DNA from: Photobacterium pectinilyticum | GTDB taxonomy: Bacteria; Pseudomonadota; Gammaproteobacteria; Enterobacterales; Vibrionaceae | Reading direction: 5' to 3' | DNA length: 64,000 nucleotides | Assembly (NCBI RefSeq): GCF_024357955.1 | Contig: NZ_JANEYT010000003.1 | Span: forward strand, 1-64,000 | Shown here: positions 1 to 8,449 of the stretch, piece after piece | How the letters are laid out: each line of letters starts with the position of its first letter | How positions within the stretch are numbered: position 1 is the stretch's first letter | The notes under the pieces: generated by a model | Databases searched by the model: none | Seen by the model: the letters and a program-made list of their open reading frames with translations, nothing else | Told to the model about the DNA's origin: nothing | Position numbers and translations under genes: made by a program

Positions 1-69
1 ATCACTCAAGAAGGAAAAGCGGATCAAGTGCGATGGATCACAAATGATTTTTCAATGGGGGTCTGGTGA
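1..69 (+). CDS. 3' end of an unidentified gene (partial)
   Basis: The first frame is open from base 1 to a TGA at 67-69 and gives 22 residues ending in SMGVW. The window cuts off everything upstream, so no family can be named. The composition reads like an ordinary soluble protein C-terminus. It converges on the diguanylate cyclase with only 9 bases between the two stops. A short open frame at an edge can occur by chance. Confidence 0.4.
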   Translation: MTQEGKADQVRWITNDFSMGVW

Positions 70-78
70 ACGGTTACC

Positions 79-990
79 TTAATTTTTATGTGCTGTGATT
101 ATTTTTTCATACGAAGCGACTTGATCCTTGCCATGACGTTTGGCATGAGAGAGTGCTTGATCAGCTTGATGCAATACAGCTGAAGGAGAAATAACATCAC
201 CCCAAAGGGTGTTGACTCCAATGCTGATAGTGAAGTTAATCGTTCCATCTGGCATGTCTATGTGGCTTTTACTCACGCGCCGACGTAAGCGCTCTGCTAA
301 AAGCAGGGCAAATTGGTGGGAGGTATGGGGAAGCAGAATGATGAACTCCTCTCCGCCCCAGCGACCAATAAAATCAGATTGGCGGATGCTGGATTTACAG
401 CAATCTGCGAAGGTACGAATAACGTCATCGCCAGCCTGGTGGCCATAGGCGTCATTAATGAGCTTAAAGTCATCAATGTCGATGTAAAGACATGATATGG
501 GATAGCCTATCTTCTGTGCTTTAGTTAGCTCGTTACTGAGTATGGTTTCAAAACGGTTCCGGTTGGTTAAACCTGAGAGGGAGTCAATAGAGGCCTGTTG
601 CTCCAGTTGATAAAAGTCGTTGTACTTCTCTGTAATATCAATAATAGCCAGTTGGATTGCTGTTTCACCTTGCCATTGAACAATGGACTCTGCAACTAAC
701 ACATGGGCGACTTTGCCCGAGGGTTTAGTAACCTTGAAGGTTTGTACCCTTGGTCTTACCGACCCTTCCATTAACCGATGATGATGGGCTAAGGCTTGTT
801 CAGGGTTTACATCCACAATCAAACTTAGCAAGTTAGGCAATGACATTTTGTCTGGAACCTTACCTACGCCAATGATGTTGCATAGGTTTTCATCCATATA
901 GAGAATTTTGAATTCGTCGTGGATCAGTATGCCAAAGTCAGAAGCAAACGTATTATCAGGATCAAGCTGTATCTTTGGAAATTCAATCAT
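79..990 (-). CDS. Diguanylate cyclase with PAS sensor domain
   Basis: Makes cyclic di-GMP from two GTP. Residues about 15-125 look like a PAS domain followed by the linker that usually joins PAS to GGDEF; residues about 130-300 are the GGDEF domain. The active-site motif is GGEEF at 212-216, an active variant. An RxxD at 203-206, five residues before it, is an intact inhibitory I-site, so product inhibition is likely. There is no signal peptide or membrane segment, so it should be a cytoplasmic sensor. The ligand of the PAS domain cannot be told from sequence. It is transcribed alone, divergent from the HlyD gene across about 300 bases. Confidence 0.94.
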   Translation of the reverse strand: MIEFPKIQLDPDNTFASDFGILIHDEFKILYMDENLCNIIGVGKVPDKMSLPNLLSLIVDVNPEQALAHHHRLMEGSVRPRVQTFKVTKPSGKVAHVLVAESIVQWQGETAIQLAIIDITEKYNDFYQLEQQASIDSLSGLTNRNRFETILSNELTKAQKIGYPISCLYIDIDDFKLINDAYGHQAGDDVIRTFADCCKSSIRQSDFIGRWGGEEFIILLPHTSHQFALLLAERLRRRVSKSHIDMPDGTINFTISIGVNTLWGDVISPSAVLHQADQALSHAKRHGKDQVASYEKIITAHKN

Positions 991-1286
991 CTAAGTTGCT
1001 ACTATACCGATTACATCCATGGTATGACCTAAATGGGCCAATCACTACTTTAATAAAATCATCAATAGAAACAATATGTGATATCGATTCCAAAAGTTCA
1101 AGTTAAATTACATTTTATAGGCAAGTTAGTTCAGATAATCAGAGCTTAATCATCTTTTGTCTATGTGGAAATTGAATAATTGCGAAAATTGCTCGCTGGC
1201 GTGAATTGATAAGAATTATAAGCATTAAAATTTACAATGCAGGCATTGAAGTTAATAACTAATTGTATGTCTACAATGAGGTTGTA

Positions 1287-2447
1287 ATGAGCAAGCAAAG
1301 TAAAGTATCAGCAGAGCACACTGAATTAAAATCAGGAAAAAATCTTGCGGTTATAGAAGAAAGCACAATGGAAACCAGTAAGCCAAAAGCTAGTGATCCA
1401 CGGCGTGCCACGCTTCTTGTCTTACTGCTATGCGCAGGGTTATTCCTTTTCTATTTGATCTCTGACCGGCTGATCCCCACGACAGACATGGCGAGGGTAC
1501 GAGCAAACGTTGTACCCCTTGCTCCTTTGGTCAGTGGCCCAGTAACCAAAGTGTTTGTTGAGCCTAACGATATTGTTGAGGCTGGCCAGCCGCTGATTGA
1601 GCTTGATAAAACCGATTACACGATTGCTCTCAAGCAAGCGGAAGAGAACTTAGAAAAAGCAGGAAAGGAAGTTGGAGTACAAACGGCTTCGGTTGAATCA
1701 GCACAAGCACAGCTAAGTGATGCTATTGCTAATCAACAGAATGCTCGAAGCCAGGCGAACCGAATATTTGCGATGGTTAAAAAAGGCATTGTGACTCAAG
1801 CGGATGCTGACAAAACCCATGCAGCTTTGGCACAAGCAAGTGCACGAGTTGATCAAGCGAGAGCCTCTGTTGATCAGGCCAAAAAGCAATTGGGTGCAAT
1901 AGGTGATGAAAATACCGAGATTCAAGCTGCGATTCTTGCACTACAAAAGGCTCAATTGGACTTGGAACGAACGGTTATCCGTGCACCATCTCCTGGCGTA
2001 GTGACAAACTTTACCTTGGATGAAGGTATCTTTGCTAACAAAGGTCAGCCTTTGATGACGTTTGTCTCAGGTGATGAAAGTTGGGTTGAGGCGTATTACC
2101 GTGAAAACAGTTTAGGCAATGTTAAACCGGGTGATAAAGTGGAAATAGCTCTCGATAATGTACCGGGCGAAGTGTATTCAGGTGAGGTAACCAGTATTGA
2201 TTATGGTGTGGATTGGGGACAGACCCAGCAAACGGGCCAGCTTGCTAACGTAGCGAATCAGTCGGGTTGGTTGCGTCAAACCCAGCGATTTCCTGTGATG
2301 ATCCGTTTTGATCAGGCAATGCCTAAGGGCAGCTTGAGGGTGGGGGGGCAAGCCGACATTATGATGTATACCGAAGATAGCTCCGTAATGAATGTGTTTG
2401 GCAAAGTGTGGATCAGAGTGATCACTTGGTTTTCTTATATTCGCTAA
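1287..2447 (+). CDS. HlyD/EmrA-family membrane fusion protein
   Basis: Periplasmic adaptor subunit of an export system. The 386-residue protein has a cytoplasmic N-terminus, one membrane segment (about residues 42-62, rich in Leu/Val), a biotinyl-lipoyl-like half, a long alpha-helical hairpin rich in Ala, Gln and Lys, the second lipoyl half (RAPSPGVVTNF) and a beta-barrel region. I chose the ATG at 1287 because GAGG lies 5 bases upstream; an upstream TTG in frame has no ribosome site. It sits 20 bases before a DUF2955 membrane protein, a pairing found repeatedly in proteobacteria. By analogy with EmrA/AaeA it exports small hydrophobic or aromatic compounds; the substrate is unknown. Confidence 0.92.
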   Translation: MSKQSKVSAEHTELKSGKNLAVIEESTMETSKPKASDPRRATLLVLLLCAGLFLFYLISDRLIPTTDMARVRANVVPLAPLVSGPVTKVFVEPNDIVEAGQPLIELDKTDYTIALKQAEENLEKAGKEVGVQTASVESAQAQLSDAIANQQNARSQANRIFAMVKKGIVTQADADKTHAALAQASARVDQARASVDQAKKQLGAIGDENTEIQAAILALQKAQLDLERTVIRAPSPGVVTNFTLDEGIFANKGQPLMTFVSGDESWVEAYYRENSLGNVKPGDKVEIALDNVPGEVYSGEVTSIDYGVDWGQTQQTGQLANVANQSGWLRQTQRFPVMIRFDQAMPKGSLRVGGQADIMMYTEDSSVMNVFGKVWIRVITWFSYIR

Positions 2448-2467
2448 TATCAGCAGATGTGAGAGTG

Positions 2468-3529
2468 ATGCGCTCAGAGCTCAAGCAAAATATTCTTCGT
2501 TATGTCGTAGGCGTTATGTTGTCGTTGCTCCTTGCTTATAGCTTAAACTGGACTCTGGCATACGTTATGCCTGTATTTGTAGCCAAGTTGCTGGTCGACA
2601 AACCTGTAGCGGATAGGCAGGTTATGACTGAGCTAGGGGGATCCATGGTGGTTACCGTATTGATTGCCTTAACGGTGACTAATGGTTTGGCTCAATATCC
2701 ACTTATCATGTTGGCGTTGGTGGGAGTGATGATGCTATGGGCTTACTACTTGTTCCAAGATCCTAACTGGAATTTCTTCGCGACGATGCTAATGATTTCA
2801 GCTCTGTTATTACCCTACCTGGGTTTAATGCAGCCTATTATTGCTTTGCAGGTAGGTAAAGCCTTAATGATTGCGGGTGGAGGGGCGGTGGTTGTTTATG
2901 GCTTGATGCACTGGCTTATTCCAACATCGACTCGTGGGGCTTCATTGGAAGAGAATGTGAAGTCGGCGGATGCTAAAACATCAGAGGATGTACGGATAGA
3001 AAAGCAAAAGAGAATGGAGGAGTCATACAAAGCGTTGTTGATTAGTTTTCCTGTCATCGCATTTTGCTACTTTTACCAGATGACAGGGGCGATTCTCACC
3101 ATGATGTTTGTCGGAATTTTGTCGCTACAGATAACCGCCCCAAAGAGTGTCAAGATCAGTGTGTTTTTATTAATGACGAATACTATTGGTGGTTTACTGG
3201 CTATCATCGCTTATGAACTGCTAGTGACCGTACCATGGTTCCCCTTTTTGGCTGCCATGATGACCTTCTTTACTTTGAGATTTGCCAATAAGATCTATCA
3301 TGATCCTGTGAAAGCACCCATTTATGCTAGTGTGTTTTCGGCGCTAATGGTTATTTTCGGCGCTGTTGTCGCCAGTGATAGCAAGTTGATAGATGTGAAC
3401 TTCTATACCCGTATTTGGCAGTTGATATTAATGGGGGGGTATATGATAGGTGCAGCGACCTTGCTCGAAAATATTTTCGTACATAATCGACCACTCGCAT
3501 CTCAATCCATGCCTGTCGCGTCGATTTAG
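2468..3529 (+). CDS. DUF2955 / FUSC-like inner-membrane protein
   Basis: A 353-residue polytopic membrane protein: two blocks of about five hydrophobic segments are separated by a charged cytoplasmic stretch near residues 158-185 (ENVKSADAKTSEDV). That two-block layout is typical of DUF2955 and aromatic-acid exporter (AaeB/FUSC) families. It follows the HlyD gene at 20 bases, so the two are almost certainly one operon and one exporter. The ATG at 2468 is preferred; a GTG at 2408 would overlap the HlyD gene by 40 bases. No outer-membrane channel gene is adjacent, so a shared TolC would be needed. Confidence 0.85.
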   Translation: MRSELKQNILRYVVGVMLSLLLAYSLNWTLAYVMPVFVAKLLVDKPVADRQVMTELGGSMVVTVLIALTVTNGLAQYPLIMLALVGVMMLWAYYLFQDPNWNFFATMLMISALLLPYLGLMQPIIALQVGKALMIAGGGAVVVYGLMHWLIPTSTRGASLEENVKSADAKTSEDVRIEKQKRMEESYKALLISFPVIAFCYFYQMTGAILTMMFVGILSLQITAPKSVKISVFLLMTNTIGGLLAIIAYELLVTVPWFPFLAAMMTFFTLRFANKIYHDPVKAPIYASVFSALMVIFGAVVASDSKLIDVNFYTRIWQLILMGGYMIGAATLLENIFVHNRPLASQSMPVASI

Positions 3530-3893
3530 CTGACAAACTGCTTACGGCAGTCTTCATCTGCTCAAGGGCATCACCGAGTCTATTGGGCTTATTCAGATAA
3601 GTGAGCATTTTAGAGGAATGAAGTTTTCTCTAATAGCAGTACTTAGTATCTCACCATAAAATGTGAAATCAGCGCAATGATAGTGCTGGCATTAACAGTC
3701 ATTATCAGTGGAACCAACTGACCTTGCTGTATCTGTTCACCTATCACCGTACCACTACACACAGAGTATTAATTTTACTGGTGTTATCTAGTATAGGTGC
3801 CTTGAGGAGGGAATTTCTAGATCTAGGCTGGCGGATTGGGGAGCAGTTGTTAGGAAGCTAATAATTTATAATTATTGATAATTAGATTGTAAA
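3530..3893. other. Intergenic region, possible gene remnant
   Basis: This gap has no gene with normal features. On the minus strand, 3643-3765 reads as about 40 codons closed by TAA at 3643-3645, with a membrane-like Leu/Ile/Val-rich end. It has no plausible start and could be the last part of a lost integral membrane gene, or chance. Nothing else is recognised. Confidence 0.25.
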
Positions 3894-4094
3894 CTAGAGC
3901 TGATCATTAACGTCTTCGTTTACTAGGTTTTCCTCGAAATAAGATTGTGCTTGTTCAAGTTCTTCCATTAAGAAATGAATGTCTTCATGGCTGCCAGTTT
4001 TAATGGCTTCTCGCAATTTATTTATACATTGTATAAGTTGCTCTTTTGCCGACTGCTTGGCGAAAATGCTTCGTAATTTGTCCGCTTGATCCAT
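3894..4094 (-). CDS. Small helical protein of unknown function
   Basis: A 66-residue protein, not recognised. It looks entirely alpha-helical, with heptad-like spacing of Leu/Ile and many Glu, Lys and Gln, suggesting a small coiled-coil or helical-hairpin protein in the cytoplasm. AAGG seven bases before the ATG makes a good ribosome site. There is no Cys pair, signal peptide or membrane segment. It stands alone, with unassigned DNA on both sides. Confidence 0.6.
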   Translation of the reverse strand: MDQADKLRSIFAKQSAKEQLIQCINKLREAIKTGSHEDIHFLMEELEQAQSYFEENLVNEDVNDQL

Positions 4095-4224
4095 AAATCA
4101 ACCTTATATAAACATGTTAAGATCAGTACGTTTGCGGATACCTGTTTACTGCAACGTCTTAAGTAAAGCTATTGTTATTTTATGAAAATCATAGCATATA
4201 CTTGTGAGGTTGCATTAAATATGA

Positions 4225-4240
4225 CGTGACTGGCGTCACG
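4225..4240. promoter_or_regulatory. Perfect inverted repeat, possible operator
   Basis: CGTGAC-TGGC-GTCACG is a perfect 6-bp inverted repeat with a 4-base centre, in an A/T-rich stretch downstream of a TATACT (4197-4202) that could be a -10 box. It may be a protein-binding site or the base of an RNA hairpin for a plus-strand transcript into the hairpin region that follows. Confidence 0.3.
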
Positions 4241-4351
4241 AAAATCTGATTAAAAATGCTGAATTGGGATATTAATCACCTGTATGTTGCCAGTGTATGT
4301 TTGCCGGTGTGTTCTGCTTAAGGTTGGTAAAGGTAAGGGAATGCGGTGTGT

Positions 4352-4507
4352 ATGATAAAATTTAAAGCCGAAATCTTTGATAACGTAGTCAGCTTGAGCC
4401 GTTTATTGAAAATCAATTTCGCAGAAGCCACCAATGGCGGATTGGTGGCATACAAATTCTACCGCTGTAGTTTAATCCTAATGGTTTAAACCACAGCGCT
4501 TTTTATC
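4352..4507 (+). ncRNA. Structured transcript candidate: two hairpins and a terminator
   Basis: Two strong hairpins lie in tandem: a perfect 9-bp stem with 5-base loop (GCCACCAAT at 4427-4435 with ATTGGTGGC at 4441-4449) and a 16-bp stem (4463-4478 with 4483-4498, two mismatches) followed by T5. Nothing is encoded downstream on this strand, so the terminator must serve a transcript that starts upstream, between about 4100 and 4350. A 45-codon open frame (4352-4489, ATG to TAA) runs through both hairpins; its product is unknown and its ribosome site poor. A small RNA is my first reading, a short mRNA the second. Both ends are estimates. Confidence 0.4.
4463..4506 (+). terminator. Rho-independent terminator
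   Basis: A 16-bp stem with TAAT loop and T5 on the plus strand. On the minus strand the far side is not followed by T, so it points to plus-strand transcription. Confidence 0.7.
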
Positions 4508-4759
4508 TTAGTGAAGTGGCTTTTGGGGACCATTGCGGACAAGATCTTTGCCGTTTTCATATACATCGTCAGTTACCCAGCGGCCAAGCAGAAGTTGGTG
4601 CTTATCATCAAGAACAGCAACAAAGTGGCGACCATCTGCATTGTTGGTTGCTAAAGCAATGCCAGCAACATTTGTTAGGCCCAGTCCACCATTTTCTACT
4701 GAAAGCAGAAATGCTTCTAGTTCGTCTAGGTTGGTGATTACATCATCTTCATTGATCAT
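4508..4759 (-). CDS. Small conserved-looking protein of unknown function
   Basis: An 83-residue acidic protein, not recognised. It has a short helical N-terminus (residues 5-20), a Gly-rich turn, then alternating hydrophobic residues that look like beta strands (HFVAVLDDKHQLLLGRWV), suggesting a small alpha+beta fold. No signal peptide, membrane segment or Cys. The ribosome site upstream of the ATG is weak (AGATGA). It faces the hairpin terminator at 4463-4506. Confidence 0.6.
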   Translation of the reverse strand: MINEDDVITNLDELEAFLLSVENGGLGLTNVAGIALATNNADGRHFVAVLDDKHQLLLGRWVTDDVYENGKDLVRNGPQKPLH

Positions 4760-5140
4760 AATTTCATCTTATTCGTGCTGTTGTTCTTTTATTATCAGCA
4801 AAGTGTAGGCTGATTGCCATCACCTTTTATCTAAAAGAGCAACGTTGTTTTAAGGTTAGTTATCTTAACGTCAAGGTCTAAGACTCGACATCTCAAACGA
4901 GCTCATATAGCCGTGTGCGGTATATTACAGTGGTTAACGAAAAAATTGAATTCTTGCCGATTCAGTTGCTTAATAAAAATGCGAACGATAAAAACCATCA
5001 GTTTTCTTGCTTACCATTGCCCTTGCTGTGTTGGGTGAATCCTGTACATTTATAACCAAGCTATTCTCGTTGAGGGAAGCAACATTCAGTTACTTGGGTA
5101 TATTAACGAGTTATAAGAAAGGGACAGGAGAGCAAAAGGA
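4760..5140. other. Intergenic region, nothing recognised
   Basis: 381 bases between a minus-strand small gene and the plus-strand reductase gene. It must hold both promoters. The only open frames are a 19-codon one near 4980 and one beginning at 5007, which merely runs into the reductase gene in another frame. No repeats or strong hairpins seen. Confidence 0.4.
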
Positions 5141-6073
5141 ATGGATCAGAAAATCTATGCCGTTATCGGAACCGGTGCGATTGGTGGATATTACGGTGCG
5201 AGGCTGCATCATGGTGGCCACGATGTACACTTCTTGCTTAATAGCGATTATCAATTTGTTCGCCAGCATGGCTTGAAGGTTGACTCTCATTACGGCGACT
5301 ATTCAATACCAGCCGATGCTATCAAGGCGTATAACGCCAGTGAAGAAATGCCAAAAGCTGATGTTGTGATTGTTGCTCTGAAAACCACTCAAAACCATCA
5401 GCTTGAGACCTTGATTCGTCCCTTACTTACACCAAACACACTTGTTCTTCTACTACAAAATGGTATTGGTGGCGAACAGGCGCTTACCAGACTGTTAAAT
5501 ATTGAATATACCGCTGGTGGGTTGTGTTTTATCTGCTCGAACAAAGTCGGGCCGGGTCATATTCACCATATCGATTACGGGCGGCTAACATTGGGCGTAT
5601 ACGGTGAGTTGGGTATGCCTGCATTAACGAGTGTTGCCAACGACTTTCACAACTGTGGGGTTGAGGTCGATGTTGAAAATAGCATTCTAGATGCCCGCTG
5701 GAAAAAACTACTGTGGAATGTCCCTTATAATGGACTATCAGCGGTACTAGATACCGATACGGCACAAATCATGGCTTGCGGTGAAACGGTTTCACTGGTT
5801 AAAGCCATCATGAAAGAGGTGTGTATTGCTGCGAAAGCCACAGGCTCAACTCTTGATTCAAGCCTAATCGATATCATGTTGAACAATACTGCCCAAATGA
5901 AACCCTATTTGACCAGTATGTTATTGGACAGACGCAATGGTCGCGAGATGGAATTACAGTATATGTATAAAAATGTATTGGATATGGCGGCAGAGCAGGG
6001 GGTTGATATGCCAAGGACGGAAGCGTTGTATCAACAACTGAGCTTCGTTAATCGATCGGTGGCAAATGAATGA
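5141..6073 (+). CDS. 2-dehydropantoate 2-reductase family protein (PanE/ApbA-like)
   Basis: NADPH-dependent reduction of ketopantoate to pantoate in the coenzyme A pathway is the family reaction. The N-terminus carries the dinucleotide-binding motif GTGAIGGYYGARL (residues 10-22), followed by the conserved ALKTT and LLQNGIGGE segments; the C-terminal half is helical with the catalytic Lys region near KKLLWNVPYNGLSA. The 310-residue length is normal. AGGAG lies just upstream of the ATG. It stands alone. Many bacteria carry several paralogues that reduce other 2-keto acids, so I leave the panE symbol off. Confidence 0.88.
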   Translation: MDQKIYAVIGTGAIGGYYGARLHHGGHDVHFLLNSDYQFVRQHGLKVDSHYGDYSIPADAIKAYNASEEMPKADVVIVALKTTQNHQLETLIRPLLTPNTLVLLLQNGIGGEQALTRLLNIEYTAGGLCFICSNKVGPGHIHHIDYGRLTLGVYGELGMPALTSVANDFHNCGVEVDVENSILDARWKKLLWNVPYNGLSAVLDTDTAQIMACGETVSLVKAIMKEVCIAAKATGSTLDSSLIDIMLNNTAQMKPYLTSMLLDRRNGREMELQYMYKNVLDMAAEQGVDMPRTEALYQQLSFVNRSVANE

Positions 6074-6183
6074 CAGCCAAGCCGGTTTTTCTCCGTTGAG
6101 ACGGCAAGTAAGTGTCTCTGGTCTCTATAAAATGATCGGATGGACTGATAGACTGCGCATCCATTTTTCTATCCTGACAGTTA

Positions 6184-7434
6184 ATGCCCATGACTTTTGC
6201 TTCATTGCAATTAAATAAGATGATGTTGAGCGCATTGCCAAGCCAACTGACCACTCCGACTGACATACAGCGACTCGCCATCCCTGCCGTTATTCAAGGG
6301 AAAGATGTGTTGGCGTTGGCGCAAACGGGAAGTGGCAAAACGTTTGCTTTTGGTTTGCCGATGTTGCAGAAGATTGATGCTGGGAAAAACGAGATCCAAA
6401 GTTTAATTCTGGTACCAACGCGCGAGTTAGCCTCACAGGTGACCACCTCTCTGCAGGAAGTGGCCAGTAAGCTAGGCATTAAAGTGGTCATGTTAAGTGG
6501 TGGTGTTTCTCCTGACACTCAACAAACCGAATTAGAACGGGGGACGCACGTACTCGTTGCCACTCCTGGTCGTTTACTGGACTTTATTAACAAAGAGTTT
6601 GTGTCGCTACAGCTGTTGAAGCTATTGGTACTTGATGAGGCTGATAGACTGTTAGAAATGGGTTTTTGGCCTGATGTTCAGAAGATAATCTCTTTTGCTC
6701 CTGCCGCAAGACAAACGCTGTTGTTTTCTGCAACCTTACCAGAGTCACTTGAAGCGGCTGCGGTAGGGCTAATGTATATGCCTGAACGTATTGTTGCCAA
6801 TTCCAAAAACAGTGTGGTCGAAGACATCAAAGAGCAGCTCTATTTAGTTAACAAGGGCAGTAAACCTCAAGCGTTGATTGCCTTGTTGAAGCAAAACGAC
6901 TGGCAGCAAGTACTTGTCTTTGTGAGCGAAAAGAAAGCTGCAGATACGCTAGCAAAACGTCTGACTAAAGCCGGTATTAGCGTTGCGGCACTGCATGGTG
7001 ATAAAGAGCAGTCTGATCGTGAACAGACCTTAGCTGATTTTAAATCGCTTAACACTCGAGTGTTAATCACAACCGATCTGCTTTCCCGTGGTATTCATGT
7101 TGATGCGTTGCCTGTGGTGATCAATGCTGATCTTCCAGAGAATGCTCCAGTCTATGTTCACCGAGTTGGCAGGACTGCTCGAGCGGGCCAAAATGGTTTA
7201 GCCATTTCATTAGTTTGTCATGGCGAAGCCGAGGCGTTGAAGTCTATTCGACAACTAACAGGTCGCTCGATGAAGACCGTTGATCTGGAAGGGTTCCCTG
7301 TGACGGATAAACCTGCCGAACAGACAACAAATACCGAGCGAAAACGACCACCACGCGATAAAAAAGCTAACCGCCGTAGTCAGGCTAAGAAAAGCATTAA
7401 GCAGTTTAAGCCAAAACGCAAAGCGAGTGAGTAG
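6184..7434 (+). CDS. DEAD-box ATP-dependent RNA helicase
   Basis: Unwinds RNA using ATP. All core motifs are present in order: Q motif region (PTDIQRLAIPA), motif I AQTGSGKT, Ia PTRELASQ, TPGR, II DEAD followed by RLLEMGF, III SAT, and in the second lobe LITTDLLSRGI and HRVGRTARAG. The C-terminus (about residues 375-416) is a short Lys/Arg-rich tail for RNA binding. The 416-residue size and tail fit the RhlE-like group. The ATG at 6184 has no clear ribosome site, and the ATG at 6190 is equally possible. It is single and closed by its own terminator. Confidence 0.95.
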   Translation: MPMTFASLQLNKMMLSALPSQLTTPTDIQRLAIPAVIQGKDVLALAQTGSGKTFAFGLPMLQKIDAGKNEIQSLILVPTRELASQVTTSLQEVASKLGIKVVMLSGGVSPDTQQTELERGTHVLVATPGRLLDFINKEFVSLQLLKLLVLDEADRLLEMGFWPDVQKIISFAPAARQTLLFSATLPESLEAAAVGLMYMPERIVANSKNSVVEDIKEQLYLVNKGSKPQALIALLKQNDWQQVLVFVSEKKAADTLAKRLTKAGISVAALHGDKEQSDREQTLADFKSLNTRVLITTDLLSRGIHVDALPVVINADLPENAPVYVHRVGRTARAGQNGLAISLVCHGEAEALKSIRQLTGRSMKTVDLEGFPVTDKPAEQTTNTERKRPPRDKKANRRSQAKKSIKQFKPKRKASE

Positions 7435-7452
7435 ACCGTTTAGAATAGAGCA

Positions 7453-7484
7453 AAGAGCAACTTCGGTTGCTCTTTTTTCTTTTT
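7453..7484 (+). terminator. Terminator of the DEAD-box helicase gene
   Basis: AGAGCAA and TTGCTCT enclose a stable CTTCGG tetraloop-type loop and are followed by a T run. This is an unambiguous intrinsic terminator. Confidence 0.93.
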
Positions 7485-7542
7485 AGCGTGTTATTAAGTC
7501 TACACTTTTGATGGTTGAGGTTATTCATTAAAAGGATGTTGC

Positions 7543-8349
7543 ATGAAAGGAATACTGTTTACGGTTTGTGTATTGTTGCTTCCATTTAGTTCAAGTGCTT
7601 TGGCTGACTCATATGTTCGTTACGCTTTTCAAAACCACGTCAAGTATGGTTTGGTAAAAGGTGACTCTATTCAGCCTCTAAAAGGTTCGATATTTGATGA
7701 TAATATACCCGATGGAGAGGTTGTAAATCGTAGCCAAGTTAAGATATTACTCCCCACGGTTCCCGAGAAAGTGTTTGCAGTAGGAATGAACTTCGCGAGC
7801 CATATTTCGTCCGATTATGATTCCCCACCACCTTTATTTTTGAAGCTACCGTCCTCACTTATTGCTACCGGCGAGTCTATTGTTTTTCCAAATGATGCGT
7901 CCAATGTGCATTTTGAAGGAGAGTTGGTATTGGTTATCGGCAAGGAACTAAAAGGTGCGTCAGAAGCAGATGCCAGTGATGCTATCTTCGGAGTGCTTGC
8001 TGGTAATGACCTGACTGAGCGTAATTGGCAAGGACAAGATTTGCAGTGGATGAGAGCTAAAGCTAGCGATGGTTTTGGGCCGATTAGTGGCGAAATCGTT
8101 ACTGGGGTCGACTATAACAATGTCGTGCTAACAACCCGCTTGAACGGTGAAATTGTCCAGCAGGAAAGCACGAAGAATATGATTCATAAACCAGCGAAAG
8201 TGGTTAGTTATCTTAGCCATTACTTTACCCTTAAGCCCGGAGACTTGGTTTTCATGGGAACGCCCGGTAGAACTAAAGCGCTAAGAAAAGGCGATGTAGT
8301 CTCGGTCGCTATTGAAGGGGTTGGAAAGGTGGAGAACAAAGTCGAATAG
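7543..8349 (+). CDS. Fumarylacetoacetate hydrolase-family protein with signal peptide
   Basis: The FAH fold cleaves or decarboxylates 1,3-diketo acids using a divalent metal. Conserved pieces are present: HFEGELVLVIG (metal-ligand Glu pair), GNDLTERNWQ, the KASDGFGPIS segment, NGEIVQ and LKPGDLVFMGTPGRT. The oddity is residues 1-21: a Lys near the start, a Leu/Val-rich core and SSALA before Asp-Ser, which is a normal Sec signal peptide with a cleavage site. Family members are usually cytoplasmic. AAGGA seven bases before the ATG supports this start, and no later start keeps the N-terminal domain. Its substrate and its likely periplasmic location are inferences. Confidence 0.88.
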   Translation: MKGILFTVCVLLLPFSSSALADSYVRYAFQNHVKYGLVKGDSIQPLKGSIFDDNIPDGEVVNRSQVKILLPTVPEKVFAVGMNFASHISSDYDSPPPLFLKLPSSLIATGESIVFPNDASNVHFEGELVLVIGKELKGASEADASDAIFGVLAGNDLTERNWQGQDLQWMRAKASDGFGPISGEIVTGVDYNNVVLTTRLNGEIVQQESTKNMIHKPAKVVSYLSHYFTLKPGDLVFMGTPGRTKALRKGDVVSVAIEGVGKVENKVE

Positions 8350-8449
8350 ATTTATCGTTCAGGTAATACCAGCGTTCTTATTGCTTTTGAACTATTGCTA
8401 TTGTGCTCTTTGTAATTAGATAATCCGTTCGAGAACTCAGGAGACTGGA

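Noticed and set aside
4250..4507. tRNA or 6S-like RNA in the hairpin region
   Set aside because: The stems do not fold into a cloverleaf or the 6S shape; only a generic structured RNA is supported.
5007..5276. 89-codon frame before and into the reductase gene
   Set aside because: It overlaps the PanE-like gene in another frame, lacks a ribosome site and has no family character.
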